Program-made: the position numbers and the translations under genes
Shown here: positions 24,871 through 34,600 of the stretch, piece after piece
Layout: every line of letters starts with the position of its first letter
Numbering within the stretch: position 1 is the stretch's first letter
From: Ralstonia sp. A12
GTDB taxonomy: Bacteria > Pseudomonadota > Gammaproteobacteria > Burkholderiales > Burkholderiaceae
Reading direction: 5' to 3'
DNA length: 64,000 nt
Assembly: GCF_000801955.1 (NCBI RefSeq)
Contig: NZ_JSZO01000016.1
Coordinates: forward strand, 155,524 to 219,523
The notes under the pieces: model-generated
Databases searched by the model: none
What the model was told of the DNA's origin: nothing
The model's input: only the letters and a program-made list of their open reading frames with translations

Positions 24871-26229
24871 TCACACGCTGGCAACAGGTGTCCCTGATGA
24901 CAACGCCTTCAACAAGCACTCAACGCAGACACTCTTCGGGAACACGGGCAACGGATAGTTACTGCTTGCCGGCCCCTGAAACTGCCGCTGCGCCGCCTTA
25001 TACGTAATCGGCCCAGCACACTCCACGGTAATGTTCCCGCCCTCAATCGTGATCGACGCCCCACCCGCCGTGGCGATACGAATCCGCTTGGCCGCAGCAA
25101 AGTCCACGTTCATGTTGGCCGACACCAGCTTCAGATCCTGCTTGGCCATCAGCTTGAGCACGTCGTGCTGGGCCTGCACGTCGATGTTGTCCTGCCCAGC
25201 GGTGAGTTGCAGCCCGATGTTGTTGTCGCCCGGCTTGGACAAACCCGCCGCTACGCCAATCGCCTGACCGGCGTGCAAACGTGCCTGTTTGCCGATGGCG
25301 AGGTTGGTGTCTTGCCCGCTGCCCAGGGCGATGCTCTCGCCGTTGGCGAGCTGCAGGTCTTGCCCCGCCACCATCACGAGGCCAGCGCGGCCGGCAAGGT
25401 GCGCCATGGCTTCACCCTGCTGCGGCACTTTGCCTTGCGTGGCGGTGTTGCCGGCGCTGGCGTCTTGCTTGGCGGCGTCCAGCGCCTTGCCGTCGACCAT
25501 GCCGGCTGCAGCCTTGGCTTGCTTGCCGAGTGGCGCGTCGTCGTCCTTAGCAGTCGCCAGCGCGGTGGTCTGGTGCGTAACCGCGCCCTGCCCCAGCGAT
25601 GCGGTCAGTGACTTGGCCTGCTTGATCAGCGCGATACCCGCTGCGTTGTCACCGGTGGGCACCGCCTTGCCGCTAGAGGCGTCACGATAGGTGGTCAGCA
25701 ACAAGCCCGCCTGACCGCGCACGGCTGCGTGCCCGTCGGTACGCAACTCGAAGCCCTGGCCGCGGAAGCTGCCGCGCCGGTTGTCTTGTTGATGAACGAG
25801 GTGGCCGAGATTGAGCTGACTGTGCTGCTGCGTGGTGCCGAGTTGCGTGCGTAGCTGGCCGTCGCTGTCGTCAAACACGAGCTGGTTGTAGCCGCTGCCG
25901 CCATGTTCGGCGCTCTTGAAGCCGGTGTGCGCGGCGGCGTTGCGGTGGCCTTCTGCTTCAGTGCCCATGCCGTGCCACGCGGGGCTATGGCCCCCGGCCA
26001 CGTTGCCTTGTGCACTGGCGGCGCTGTCACTGCCCTGCTTGTAGAGCGCGGTGCCGTCGCTCTGGCCGGAGGCACCCTGCCCGCCCGGCGTGGGCGCGAC
26101 GCCGGCTTCGCCCTGCCCGTTGTACAGCGCGCCAATTACGACGGGCTGGTCGATGTCGTCTTCGCTGAACTTGACCAACACTTCCTGGCCGATGCGCGGC
26201 AGCCACTGCCAGCCCATGCCCGAGCCCGC
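24871..26229. repeat. Large direct repeat: vgrG 3' half, second copy at 20129-21487
   Basis: About 1.3 kb encoding the C-terminal half of VgrG occurs twice in the same orientation about 4.7 kb apart, with only scattered differences. Recombination between the copies would delete the first adaptor/DUF3304/Tle1 module. Confidence 0.85.
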
Positions 26230-27756
26230 CTGGCGCTGCGCTACGCGCACCCAGCGGGTGCTGCGGTCGTCAGCGCGCTCGCCCTGTTGCCAGGGGAAAC
26301 GGACGCGGATTTCGCCCGCGGGGGTTGCGTGGTGTTCGCCATCGCCACCGGCTTGCGTCTGGCCGTCGGGGCCGACCACGATGGCGCTGTGCACGCCTTG
26401 CGCGGTGGGCGCGGAGTACAGGCGGCCGGTGTCGGGCTCAGTCACGGCTGGGCGCCAGGGGCGGCGGGCATCGCTGGCGCGAAACACGCCGACATAGCCA
26501 TGCTTGCGTGCGGCGGCCAACAGTTCGCCAGTGGGCGTCAAACGCTCGACGGGCTCGTCCGCCTCTTGGAAACCAAAAACGCCGGGGCCGGATTCCGGCG
26601 CGTCAGGCGGCGTATCAAACAGGAGCGAAGCGTCCAGCCCGCCCAACCGCTGGCCCAGCGCAAGATGCGTGTCAGCCGTCAGATTGTTGATGCCGCAGTG
26701 CTCCACCAGATCCATCAGCAGCGGATACGGCGCGCTGGCATCGGCATTGCCGTCTTGCGGCAGATGCGGGCAGTCGCGCAACTGCAGGCGGGTGCCACTG
26801 CGCAGCGTGCGCACCGTGCCACGGCCGGAGAACAGCAGCGCACGCGCTTCCAGGCTTTCCATGACTTGCTCGGCAACGCGCTGTGCGTTGGCAGCATCGG
26901 GCGCCAGCGATGGGCTGATCGACAGATAGGCGTCAGGGCTGCCCGATACGGCACCAGCGCGCGCCGGCGCATGGCCACGCACGCTGTTCTTGCCTTCCGG
27001 GTCCCAAGCCGCCACGGCCACGCCACCGACCGTGGTACGGCTGTGGCAGGCGATTTGCTGGATGGCGTCGCTTTCTTCCTGGCTGTGTGCGCGGTGGTAA
27101 CGAATACCGCCGTCGGCAGCGGATTCCGCATCTTCAGCCAGTTGCGTGCTGTCGGCAAAGATCACCAGCGTGTGGCCGCCGTGCGCCTGTTCATCTTCCA
27201 CCGTGGTAAAGCCGAGCCCCGCCTCGGCCAGCAGGCGCGTGATGAAGTGGTAGTCGGTCTCACGAAACTGCGCGATATGGCTGCGCGTGCCGAAGTCGTT
27301 CATGCGTGCCTCGGCGCCGGCGGCATAGCGCCATGACGCGTACGGCGCATACGGGTTCAGCATCTGCTCGACGATGTCCGCCAGCGTCCGGTTCTGGAAC
27401 ACCTGGCTGTGGCGCTGTTGCGTCGCCAGCCAGAACCAGGGCACGATGGTCAGGCGATAGCGCGTGAGGCTGCCATCCGCACCGAGCTTCTCAGCTAGGC
27501 GGATGAGCCCGGTACGCTTGGCTTGCGTGCCGTTGGCCAAGGTCGTGACCAATGTCACGCGTTGGCCAAGCAAGGATTTAAGTGCGATGCGTGCGTTGGC
27601 GCTCACCGCCACCACGCGCCACTCGAAGAGCTCGGAAAGCGCCTCGCGGCCGAGCCACGCTTCCACCGCCAGGTCGGCCAGCGGGCCTTCGCCTTCCAGG
27701 GCATACAAACGATGCGCTGGAGCAAAGAGGTTCTGGAGAAGGGTCGTTACGTCCAT
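24871..27756 (-). CDS. vgrG: VgrG/TssI spike protein, complete, Tle1-linked
   Basis: The 961-residue spike protein has the gp27-like base (RLYALEGEGPLADLAVEAWLG, FRETDYHFITRLLAEAGLGF), the gp5-like OB region (GEIRVRFPWQQGERADDRST, GWQWLPRIGQEVLVKF, DIDQPVVIGALYNGQGE) and a long DUF2345/beta-helix C-terminal part. It ends in a Cys-containing tail (SVCVECLLKALSSGTP) rather than a catalytic domain, so it probably carries separate cargo through the downstream DUF4123 adaptor. Its 3' half is near-identical to the remnant at 20129-21487, while the tail differs between the two, in line with adaptor specificity. Confidence 0.95.
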   Translation of the reverse strand: MDVTTLLQNLFAPAHRLYALEGEGPLADLAVEAWLGREALSELFEWRVVAVSANARIALKSLLGQRVTLVTTLANGTQAKRTGLIRLAEKLGADGSLTRYRLTIVPWFWLATQQRHSQVFQNRTLADIVEQMLNPYAPYASWRYAAGAEARMNDFGTRSHIAQFRETDYHFITRLLAEAGLGFTTVEDEQAHGGHTLVIFADSTQLAEDAESAADGGIRYHRAHSQEESDAIQQIACHSRTTVGGVAVAAWDPEGKNSVRGHAPARAGAVSGSPDAYLSISPSLAPDAANAQRVAEQVMESLEARALLFSGRGTVRTLRSGTRLQLRDCPHLPQDGNADASAPYPLLMDLVEHCGINNLTADTHLALGQRLGGLDASLLFDTPPDAPESGPGVFGFQEADEPVERLTPTGELLAAARKHGYVGVFRASDARRPWRPAVTEPDTGRLYSAPTAQGVHSAIVVGPDGQTQAGGDGEHHATPAGEIRVRFPWQQGERADDRSTRWVRVAQRQAGSGMGWQWLPRIGQEVLVKFSEDDIDQPVVIGALYNGQGEAGVAPTPGGQGASGQSDGTALYKQGSDSAASAQGNVAGGHSPAWHGMGTEAEGHRNAAAHTGFKSAEHGGSGYNQLVFDDSDGQLRTQLGTTQQHSQLNLGHLVHQQDNRRGSFRGQGFELRTDGHAAVRGQAGLLLTTYRDASSGKAVPTGDNAAGIALIKQAKSLTASLGQGAVTHQTTALATAKDDDAPLGKQAKAAAGMVDGKALDAAKQDASAGNTATQGKVPQQGEAMAHLAGRAGLVMVAGQDLQLANGESIALGSGQDTNLAIGKQARLHAGQAIGVAAGLSKPGDNNIGLQLTAGQDNIDVQAQHDVLKLMAKQDLKLVSANMNVDFAAAKRIRIATAGGASITIEGGNITVECAGPITYKAAQRQFQGPASSNYPLPVFPKSVCVECLLKALSSGTPVASV

Positions 27757-27928
27757 TCGCTGTCCGATACTGCAACGACGGGCGCATCACGTGAGAAACG
27801 ATGACGTGAAGCCGGCGCGCATGCATTGTGTGGGCGGCGCATTGTCCCGCATTGCGCCAGCCGCCTGATTAACGCCCGACAACAAAAACATCGCCCGGCG
27901 ATTGCCCTTCCGGACATCCACCGAGCGG
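27757..27928. other. Gap upstream of vgrG
   Basis: 172 bp without a convincing reading frame. It separates the membrane protein gene from vgrG and may hold the vgrG promoter or leader. Confidence 0.4.
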
Positions 27929-28669
27929 CTATTTCCCCTTGTAACTGGGTTGATTGGCCGGTTGATTGGCGTTTTGCGGCGCAAGCAATGCCGCCAGCAA
28001 ATCGGCATCTGGGTCATCCGGCGCCAATCCGCCTTTACGGTTCTTGGCTTTTGTCGCTGTTTGCGGCTTCGCCTTTGTAATTTGCGCCGTCTTGACCGAT
28101 GTGTTGGTTGATTTTGCAACCAGCTTGGCGGTTTCCGCCTTGGCTTGCGGCGTGTCGCCCGATTTGGCCGTCACGGCTTGCTGCACCGTGGTCGAGGTAT
28201 GGGCATCCTTCGCTGCGGCATCGGCAGTTGCCTTGGCGGTTTGCTCGTCCTTGCCCGGCTTGTCGAGCGCGTGTTCGTCGCTTGGTGCCACGTTGACGAT
28301 GGTGGCCGCGGGGGCTACGGCACTCTCACTGGCAACCGCTGCAGGCGTGGCCGCCGTAGCCCGCGCGGGCTCGGCTGCGGCCTGCTGTGCGGTTGCAGGC
28401 GTGGCAGGCGTCGCGTGTTCGGCCACTTGCGGTGCACTCTGATCGCCCGACGGGTTCAGCACGATCCAGGCCCCGACACCCGCCAACAGCACGGCAACGA
28501 CTGCCGCAATGCCATAGCGGTGCCCCGAACTCTTGGGCGGCTTGCCACCCGCGCCAACCCGGCCTTCCAGGCTGGCGAGGATGCGTGTATGGCCGGCCTC
28601 ATCGGTCTCGGATTGGGAATTGAAGAGCGTAGGAGGCCCTTCTTTTTTCAAATCGCCGTTATTACTCAT
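27929..28669 (-). CDS. Membrane-anchored Ala/Thr-rich protein upstream of vgrG
   Basis: The 246-residue protein has a cytoplasmic N-terminus (LFNSQSETDEAGHTRILASL), one membrane helix (YGIAAVVAVLLAGVGAWIVL), a long low-complexity Ala/Thr/Pro/Lys region and a conserved end DDPDADLLAALLAPQNANQP. That C-terminal D-x-D-x-LLA-x-LL motif is shared with the two small secreted proteins at 14791-15075 and 21489-21761. The anchor plus elongated linker suggests a protein that presents its C-terminal motif in the periplasm. Function unknown; the position suggests a link to VgrG or T6SS envelope assembly. A second ATG at 28672 is an alternative start. Confidence 0.78.
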   Translation of the reverse strand: MSNNGDLKKEGPPTLFNSQSETDEAGHTRILASLEGRVGAGGKPPKSSGHRYGIAAVVAVLLAGVGAWIVLNPSGDQSAPQVAEHATPATPATAQQAAAEPARATAATPAAVASESAVAPAATIVNVAPSDEHALDKPGKDEQTAKATADAAAKDAHTSTTVQQAVTAKSGDTPQAKAETAKLVAKSTNTSVKTAQITKAKPQTATKAKNRKGGLAPDDPDADLLAALLAPQNANQPANQPSYKGK

Positions 28670-28672
28670 CAC

Positions 28673-28958
28673 GGGTCCAGAATTGAAATAGAATGCGCGG
28701 CGAGCGTATGCGTATCAAAAACAACGTCCGAGCATCAGGTACAACAAAACATGCCGATTCCGGTTGTGGCTGCTGATTCTAAGTCTGGCCTAGCTGAAAG
28801 ACAAATGCTTAGGAAAGACAAGCGCTTTCTTTATCGTTTGTTAATAAAACAAAGCCTGAAATCGGCTGAATCTTTATCGTTTCATAATATTTTCCGTCTG
28901 TGAATACAGATATTAATCAGGCTAAATTGACGTAGACGCCTACGCTCCGCAAGTCGGT
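28673..28958. promoter_or_regulatory. AT-rich divergent promoter region with repeats
   Basis: This 286-bp divergent gap is AT-rich compared with its surroundings. It holds a 12-bp direct repeat TCTTTATCGTTT at 28828-28839 and 28871-28882 (43 bp apart, about four helical turns) and an inverted repeat TTTGTT/AACAAA around 28837-28853. It should contain the promoters of the vgrG unit (leftward) and of the tagX-PAAR-tssM unit (rightward). Confidence 0.55.
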
Positions 28959-29819
28959 ATGGTTTTCGTTGTTCTTGCTCTCTACTTCGTCGCCATGGTG
29001 GTGGTGGCTGCGGTGCTGCTGTTGCCGTCGGTTCGGCAGCGCTGCGCTGCGGTCGTGCGCACGCAGTGGCAACGCCTGAGCGCCGGTGCGGCCGTGGTCG
29101 GAACCCGCTCGGCGGGGTCGCTGCGCGGGTCGGTGGACAGTGCTGCGTCGAATGCGTCTGCGTTCAAGCGTTTTGTGGCGCGCCGCAAATTGCTATTGCT
29201 GGGGGCGCTGGGTGTGCTGTCGGTGCCACCCATCGTGGCGCTGGCGTTGCGCGAGCAGCAGTCGTTCGAGTTTGACGATGACCAGGTGCGCGAGCCGGAC
29301 CCGCACATCTCTGCGCTGCTCAACGGTGAACGGCTCATCCCGCCGCCACCGTTGCCGCCCGAGGTGTTCACCACGCGCGAGGTCGAATTGATCCGCCCGG
29401 CCATCCGCGATGCGAGCCGCGACTGGAACCTGCTCGACGCCGATTTCCGCCAGCGTCTGCTGCTCGTCTACAAGATCATGCGCGACGAACACGGTTACGA
29501 GATGGCGCTGCTCGAAGGCTTCCGCAGCCCCGATCGGCAAGCCAAGCTGGCGGCAATGGGCAGCAACGTCACGCAGGCTGGGGCGTATCAGAGCTACCAC
29601 CAGTACGGCCTGGCAGCAGATAGCGCGTTCTTCCGCGAGGGCAAGCTGGTGATCAGCGAGAAAGACCCGTGGGCGATGCGCGGCTACGAGTTGTATGGGC
29701 AAACGGCGGAGTCGGTTGGCCTCGTGTGGGGCGGCCGCTGGAAGATGATGGACCTGGGCCACGTGGAGCTGCGCCGCAAGGGCGTACTCGGCAAACGCCC
29801 CGACGCGGCAAGCCAATGA
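28959..29819 (+). CDS. tagX: M15-family peptidoglycan peptidase, TagX-like
   Basis: The 286-residue protein has an N-terminal membrane helix, a second hydrophobic segment near residues 75-95 (KLLLLGALGVLSVPPIVALA) and a C-terminal peptidase domain with metal-site motifs: SYHQYGLAADSAF (His and Asp) and MDLGHVEL (His). The M15C family includes D,D- and L,D-peptidases. In Acinetobacter the T6SS-encoded TagX is a peptidoglycan L,D-endopeptidase needed for apparatus assembly, and this gene occupies the equivalent context next to PAAR and tssM. It most likely opens the cell wall locally for the trans-envelope complex. An effector role is the alternative but is less likely with two membrane segments. 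Confidence 0.85.
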   Translation: MVFVVLALYFVAMVVVAAVLLLPSVRQRCAAVVRTQWQRLSAGAAVVGTRSAGSLRGSVDSAASNASAFKRFVARRKLLLLGALGVLSVPPIVALALREQQSFEFDDDQVREPDPHISALLNGERLIPPPPLPPEVFTTREVELIRPAIRDASRDWNLLDADFRQRLLLVYKIMRDEHGYEMALLEGFRSPDRQAKLAAMGSNVTQAGAYQSYHQYGLAADSAFFREGKLVISEKDPWAMRGYELYGQTAESVGLVWGGRWKMMDLGHVELRRKGVLGKRPDAASQ

Positions 29820-29855
29820 CGAATCGATGAATCGAATGAATACGGGGAGCAAGCA

Positions 29856-30125
29856 ATGACACGTCCCTTCATCCTGCTGGGTGACAAGACGGACCACGGC
29901 GGTGTGGTGATCAGTGCGTCGGGCAATACGTCCACAGGCGGCAAGGGCATCGCCTGCGTGGGCGACAAGGTCACCTGCCCCAAGCAGGGCCATGGCGGCA
30001 CCACCGTCATCGTCACCGGAGACCCGAACGTCATCATCGACGGCAAGCAGGCCGCGCGCCACGGCGACAAAACCGCCTGCGGCGCCACGCTCCTGTCCAG
30101 CCAGGGCAACACGGGCAGCATCTGA
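29856..30125 (+). CDS. PAAR-repeat spike-tip protein
   Basis: The 89-residue protein has the PAAR pattern: FILLGDKTDHGGVVISASGN, CVGDKVTCPKQGHGGT, VIVTGDPNVIIDGKQAARHGD and KTACGATLLSS. His and Cys residues are placed to bind the Zn at the cone tip. It has no extension, so it is a plain tip that sharpens the VgrG trimer rather than a fused effector. It lies between tagX and the 499-aa membrane protein in the rightward operon. Confidence 0.93.
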   Translation: MTRPFILLGDKTDHGGVVISASGNTSTGGKGIACVGDKVTCPKQGHGGTTVIVTGDPNVIIDGKQAARHGDKTACGATLLSSQGNTGSI

Positions 30126-30132
30126 CAACGAC

Positions 30133-31632
30133 ATGACTGCAAGACTCTTCCGGTCCGGGTTGACGCTGCTGGCAGCATTCGTGGTGGTATGGATTGCCGT
30201 CATCGTGTGGTGGCAGTCCACCAACCGCATGCCGAGCACCGCCGACATCGTCACCTACCTGTTCCTGCTGCCGCTGGGCATGGTGATCGGCTACTGGGTC
30301 ATCAAGCGCGCGCTGGATGGCATCCGCTCCAACGTGGCGGCCGGGCGTGAGCTCTCGGCTGCAACGCCTGCTGCCGCTGCTAAGACCGACGGCGCGCCAG
30401 CCGACTCGCAAGATGCGACACGCCACTGGCGTGCCGTGCTGCTCGCCAGTGCATTGCGCGCACCCAATGGCAGCGATGCAGCATCGCTGGTCGACGCCGT
30501 GCAGGCCAGCACCCAACCGGGGCTGGTCGACGTACAAGGCTTTGGCCAACAGATTTTTGCGGCACCCGTGGATGGTCTCGACATTGAAGACCTGCGCACC
30601 GAGCTGACCGAACGCCACCCAGACGTGGACTGGCTGGACGAACAGCTGCGCGCGCTGACGCTTGCCGGGCAGGTTGCCGAAGAACTGGCTGCACACGCCG
30701 TCGCACAGCACCATGAGCCCGCCGGCCCGGAGGCAACGCGGCTGGTCATCACCGCCCTGCTGCCGCGCGAGTGGACCCCGCAACAACAAACCGCCGCCGA
30801 TGCCTGGCTGCGCCAACATATTGGGATGATCTGGCCGGCTGATCGCCTCACCCTGGAACCCATCGCCGCCAAGGGCGACGCCGATGCCCTGCTGCTGCTC
30901 GACCGCGCAACGCAGGCAGTCAACCGCACGAGCGACGAGCGCGTGCTGCGCATGCTGGTGGTGGCAGACTCGCTGGTTGGCCCCAGCGCGGTGGAGCAAC
31001 TGACGCAGCACGAGCAGTTGTTTGAGGCCAACCGCCAGCATGGCCGCGTGCCGGGCGAAGCCGCGGCCGGCGTGCTGCTCTGTGCACCGGCCCTCATTGC
31101 GGCCCAAGCAGCGCAAGCCACGCCGCCCGAAACCGGCACGGACGCCGCCGCCGACGTGCCAACCGCCATCACGATCACCCGCGCGAGCGTGGCCCGCCTG
31201 GAAGCACCGACACCTGATCGCGGCCAGCCGCAACTGGAAGCGCTTGGCGGCGCGGTACGTCATGTGCTGGAAACGCTGGCTGCCGCACCGGCCGGTGCCA
31301 AGGACAAACCACCGGCAGCCAAGGCAGAACCCGCCGCGGCCGATGCCAATGCAGAACCGCTGGTCGCCAGCGTCGTCACGGACACTGGCATCCACCCCGT
31401 ACGCACCGTGGAAGTGGCGCGCGTGTTCTCTGACCGCTTCCCCACGCTGGACGTGGCCGCCGACCTGCTGCCGCTGGGCACGCCTTGCGGCTACGTGGGT
31501 GCAGCGGGTGCCCTGCTGCCCGTGGTCGTGGCGCACCAGTTGAGCCAGCAAAGCGGCAAGCCCGTGCTGGCCATCACCGCCAACGACATCCAGCAGCGCG
31601 GCGCCATCGCGGTGGTGCCAAGCCTGACCTGA
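30133..31632 (+). CDS. T6SS-associated membrane protein of unknown function (499 aa)
   Basis: Translation probably starts at ATG 30133, 8 bp after the PAAR stop; the frame is open far upstream but there overlaps PAAR. Two N-terminal membrane helices (SGLTLLAAFVVVWIAVIVWW and TYLFLLPLGMVIGYWVIKRA) are followed by a long soluble region of about 430 residues. This includes an Ala/Pro-rich linker (APAGAKDKPPAAKAEPAAAD) and a C-terminal segment (VVVAHQLSQQSGKPVLAITA) that weakly recalls the end of thiolase-like folds. It lies between PAAR and tssM, so a role as an envelope-complex accessory is plausible. No named family is recognised. Confidence 0.85.
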   Translation: MTARLFRSGLTLLAAFVVVWIAVIVWWQSTNRMPSTADIVTYLFLLPLGMVIGYWVIKRALDGIRSNVAAGRELSAATPAAAAKTDGAPADSQDATRHWRAVLLASALRAPNGSDAASLVDAVQASTQPGLVDVQGFGQQIFAAPVDGLDIEDLRTELTERHPDVDWLDEQLRALTLAGQVAEELAAHAVAQHHEPAGPEATRLVITALLPREWTPQQQTAADAWLRQHIGMIWPADRLTLEPIAAKGDADALLLLDRATQAVNRTSDERVLRMLVVADSLVGPSAVEQLTQHEQLFEANRQHGRVPGEAAAGVLLCAPALIAAQAAQATPPETGTDAAADVPTAITITRASVARLEAPTPDRGQPQLEALGGAVRHVLETLAAAPAGAKDKPPAAKAEPAAADANAEPLVASVVTDTGIHPVRTVEVARVFSDRFPTLDVAADLLPLGTPCGYVGAAGALLPVVVAHQLSQQSGKPVLAITANDIQQRGAIAVVPSLT

Positions 31633-31674
31633 CCCTGAATTCCGATCCCGAACTGTTCCCGAGCCGAAGGCAAC

Positions 31675-34600
31675 ATGCAACGCTTCCTGAACTTCCTGAC
31701 CAACTCACGCACGCTGTCGATTCTCGGCGTGATCGTGCTGACCATCTTTCTGCTGCTGATCGCGCAGACCTTCGAGATTGGCCTGGTCTGGGCCGGCGTC
31801 GCGCTTGGCGTGCTGCTGGCGCTGTGGCTGGTGGCCTATCTCTGGAAACGCTGGCGTGCACGTCAGGCCAGCAAGAAGCTGGAAGGTGTGCTGGAGCAGG
31901 CGGCCACGGCCGACAAGGCCGCCACGCCCGACAAGCGCGAGGAAGTCGAAGCCCTGCGCGTGCGCCTGGCTGAGGCCGTCAAGACCATCAAGCGCTCCAA
32001 GCTCGGCCAGATGTCGGGAGACGCCGCGCTGTATGAGCTGCCGTGGTACATCGTGATCGGCAACCCGGCGGCGGGCAAGAGCACGGCGGTGCTGAACTCC
32101 GGCCTGCAGTTTCCGTTTGCCGACAAGGGTGGCGCGGTCATTCAGGGCATTGGCGGCACGCGTAACTGCGACTGGTTCTTCACCACCGAAGGCATCCTGC
32201 TCGACACCGCCGGCCGCTACTCGGTGCACGAAGAAGACCGCCGCGAATGGCTCGGCTTCCTGGACCTGCTCAAACGCTATCGCCCGAAGGCACCCATCAA
32301 CGGCATCGTCGTGACGGTGAGCGTGTCGGAACTCACACAAAACCGCCCCGAGTTCGCCATCAACCTGGCCAAGAACCTGCGCCAGCGCGTGCAGGAGCTG
32401 ACCGAGCGCCTGGAAGTGTTCGCCCCGGTGTACGTGATGTTCACCAAGGCCGACCTGATCACCGGCTTTACCGAATTCTTTGGCGACAGCGAGAAGCAGG
32501 AGCGCGACCGCGTGTGGGGCTCGTCCCTGCCCTTCGAGCCGGATGCCAAACCCGATGTGGCGGCCATGTTCGACCAACGCTTTGACGAGCTGTGCGACGG
32601 CCTGAAAGAGATCAGCGTGGCGCAAATCGCGCTGCACCAGAAGAACAAGCTGTCGCCGGGGCTGCTGAGCTTCCCGCTGGAGTTTGCGTCGATCAAGCCG
32701 ACGCTGCGCTCGTTCCTGGTCACGCTGTTTGATGAGAACCCGTTCCAGTACAAGCCGGTGTTCCGCGGCTTCTACTTCACCAGCGCATTGCAGGAAGGCG
32801 CCACCAACAGCGTGTCGGCTGAGCGCATCGCGCGCCGCTTCGGGCTGTCGACCGACGGTGCCGGACGCAGCCGTGAGGTGTTCTCCAAGAACGGATTCTT
32901 CCTGCGCGACCTGTTCTCCAAGGTGATCTTTGCCGACCGCCAGACGGTGCGCCAGTTTGCGAGCCCCGCCAAGACGCGCCTGCGCATCGCCACCTTCTTC
33001 GGGCTGGTGCTGGCGCTGGGTCTGATGCTGGGCGGCTGGACGTGGTCGTACATGGGCAACCGAACGTTGACTGCCAACGTGCAGGCCGATCTCGACAAGA
33101 TCGTGAAGATGCAGCAGAACCGCGTCGACCTGCAGGCCCGCCTGGAAGCGCTCGACACGTTGCAAGACCGCATCGAGCAACTCGACCGTTATCGCAGCGA
33201 CCACCCGCTCGCACTGTCGCTGGGCCTGTACCAGGGCGACACGCTGCAGCACAAGCTGCTGGATGAGTACTACAACGGCCTGCGCCAGGTCATGCTCAAG
33301 CCGGTGGGCGGCGCGATCGAGACCTTCCTGGCCGAAGTCAACGCACACCCGGACCAGCTCGCGCCGATGGTGCGTCCGCCGGAAACTGGCGCTGTGATGA
33401 CCACGTCGGTGACGACGGCCACCGCCACCGTGGGTGCAGCCTCAGGTGCCGCCGCCAATACGCCGGTCAACAACAACCAGGCCACCGCCTCGACCGGCGC
33501 CAAGCGCTACACCGATGCCTCGCCCACCAACGTGGAAGACGGCTACAACGCGCTCAAGACGTATCTGATGCTGTCGGACAAGCGCCATGTGGAAGTGGCA
33601 CACCTGACCGACCAGATCACGCGCTTCTGGCGCGGCTGGCTGGAAGACAACCGGGGCAACATGCCGCGCGAGCAGATGATCCGCTCGGCGGAGCGCAACC
33701 TGTCGTTCTTCCTGGCGCATGTCAACGACGACAACTGGCCGATGCTGGAGGGCAACCTCTCGCTGGTCGACCAGACGCGTGAAAACCTGCGCCGTGTGGT
33801 GCGCGGCATGCCGGCGCGCGAACGCGCCTATGCTGAGATCAAGGCCCGCGCCTCCACGCGCTACGCCCCGATGACGGTTGCCCGCATCGTCGGTGAAACC
33901 GGTGCCGGTGTGGTGGCCGGTAGCTACGCCGTGCCCGGCACCTTCACCAAGGAAGCCTGGCTCGGCTACGTGCAGCCCGCCATCCGCGAAGCCGCCAACA
34001 AGGAGCTGCAGACCAAGGACTGGGTGCTCAACGTGGCCGCGCGTGATGACCTCACGCTGGAAGGCAGCCCCGAGCAGATCCAGAAGGCGCTGGTCACGAT
34101 GTACAAGACCGAGTACGCGCGCGAGTGGCAGCGCTTCATGCAGGGCGTGGCCATTCAGGACTTCACCGGTTTCGACCAGGCAGTCACCGGCATGAACCTG
34201 CTGGGCGACCCGACCAACTCGCCGATCCGCAAGGTGCTCGACACCGCCTACGACCAGACCTCGTGGGACAACCCGTCGATGCTCAACGCAGGCCTCAAGC
34301 AGGCCAAGACCGGCGTGCTGGGCTGGTTCAAGCAGCTCTTCGCACGTCAGACGCCGTCGCAGGTGAACGTCAACCTCGACACGAGCAACATTGCCGATGC
34401 CGGCGCGATCCCGATGGGCCCGGTTGGCAAGGAGTTCTCGGGCCTGGCCCGTGTGGTGATGGTGCGTGACGACAAGTCGCTGCTGCGCGGCTACATGGAT
34501 TCGCTGTCCAAGGTGCGCACGCGCTTCAACCTCATCAAGAACCAGGGCGACCCGGGCCCGGGTGCACGCCAGCTCATGCAGCAGACGCTGGACGGCAACG

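Noticed and set aside
29914..30132. Upstream extension of the 499-aa protein
   Set aside because: It overlaps the PAAR gene in another frame; the membrane helices follow the ATG at 30133.
31705..33348. A 547-codon minus-strand open frame
   Set aside because: Antisense to the unmistakable tssM gene with Walker motif.
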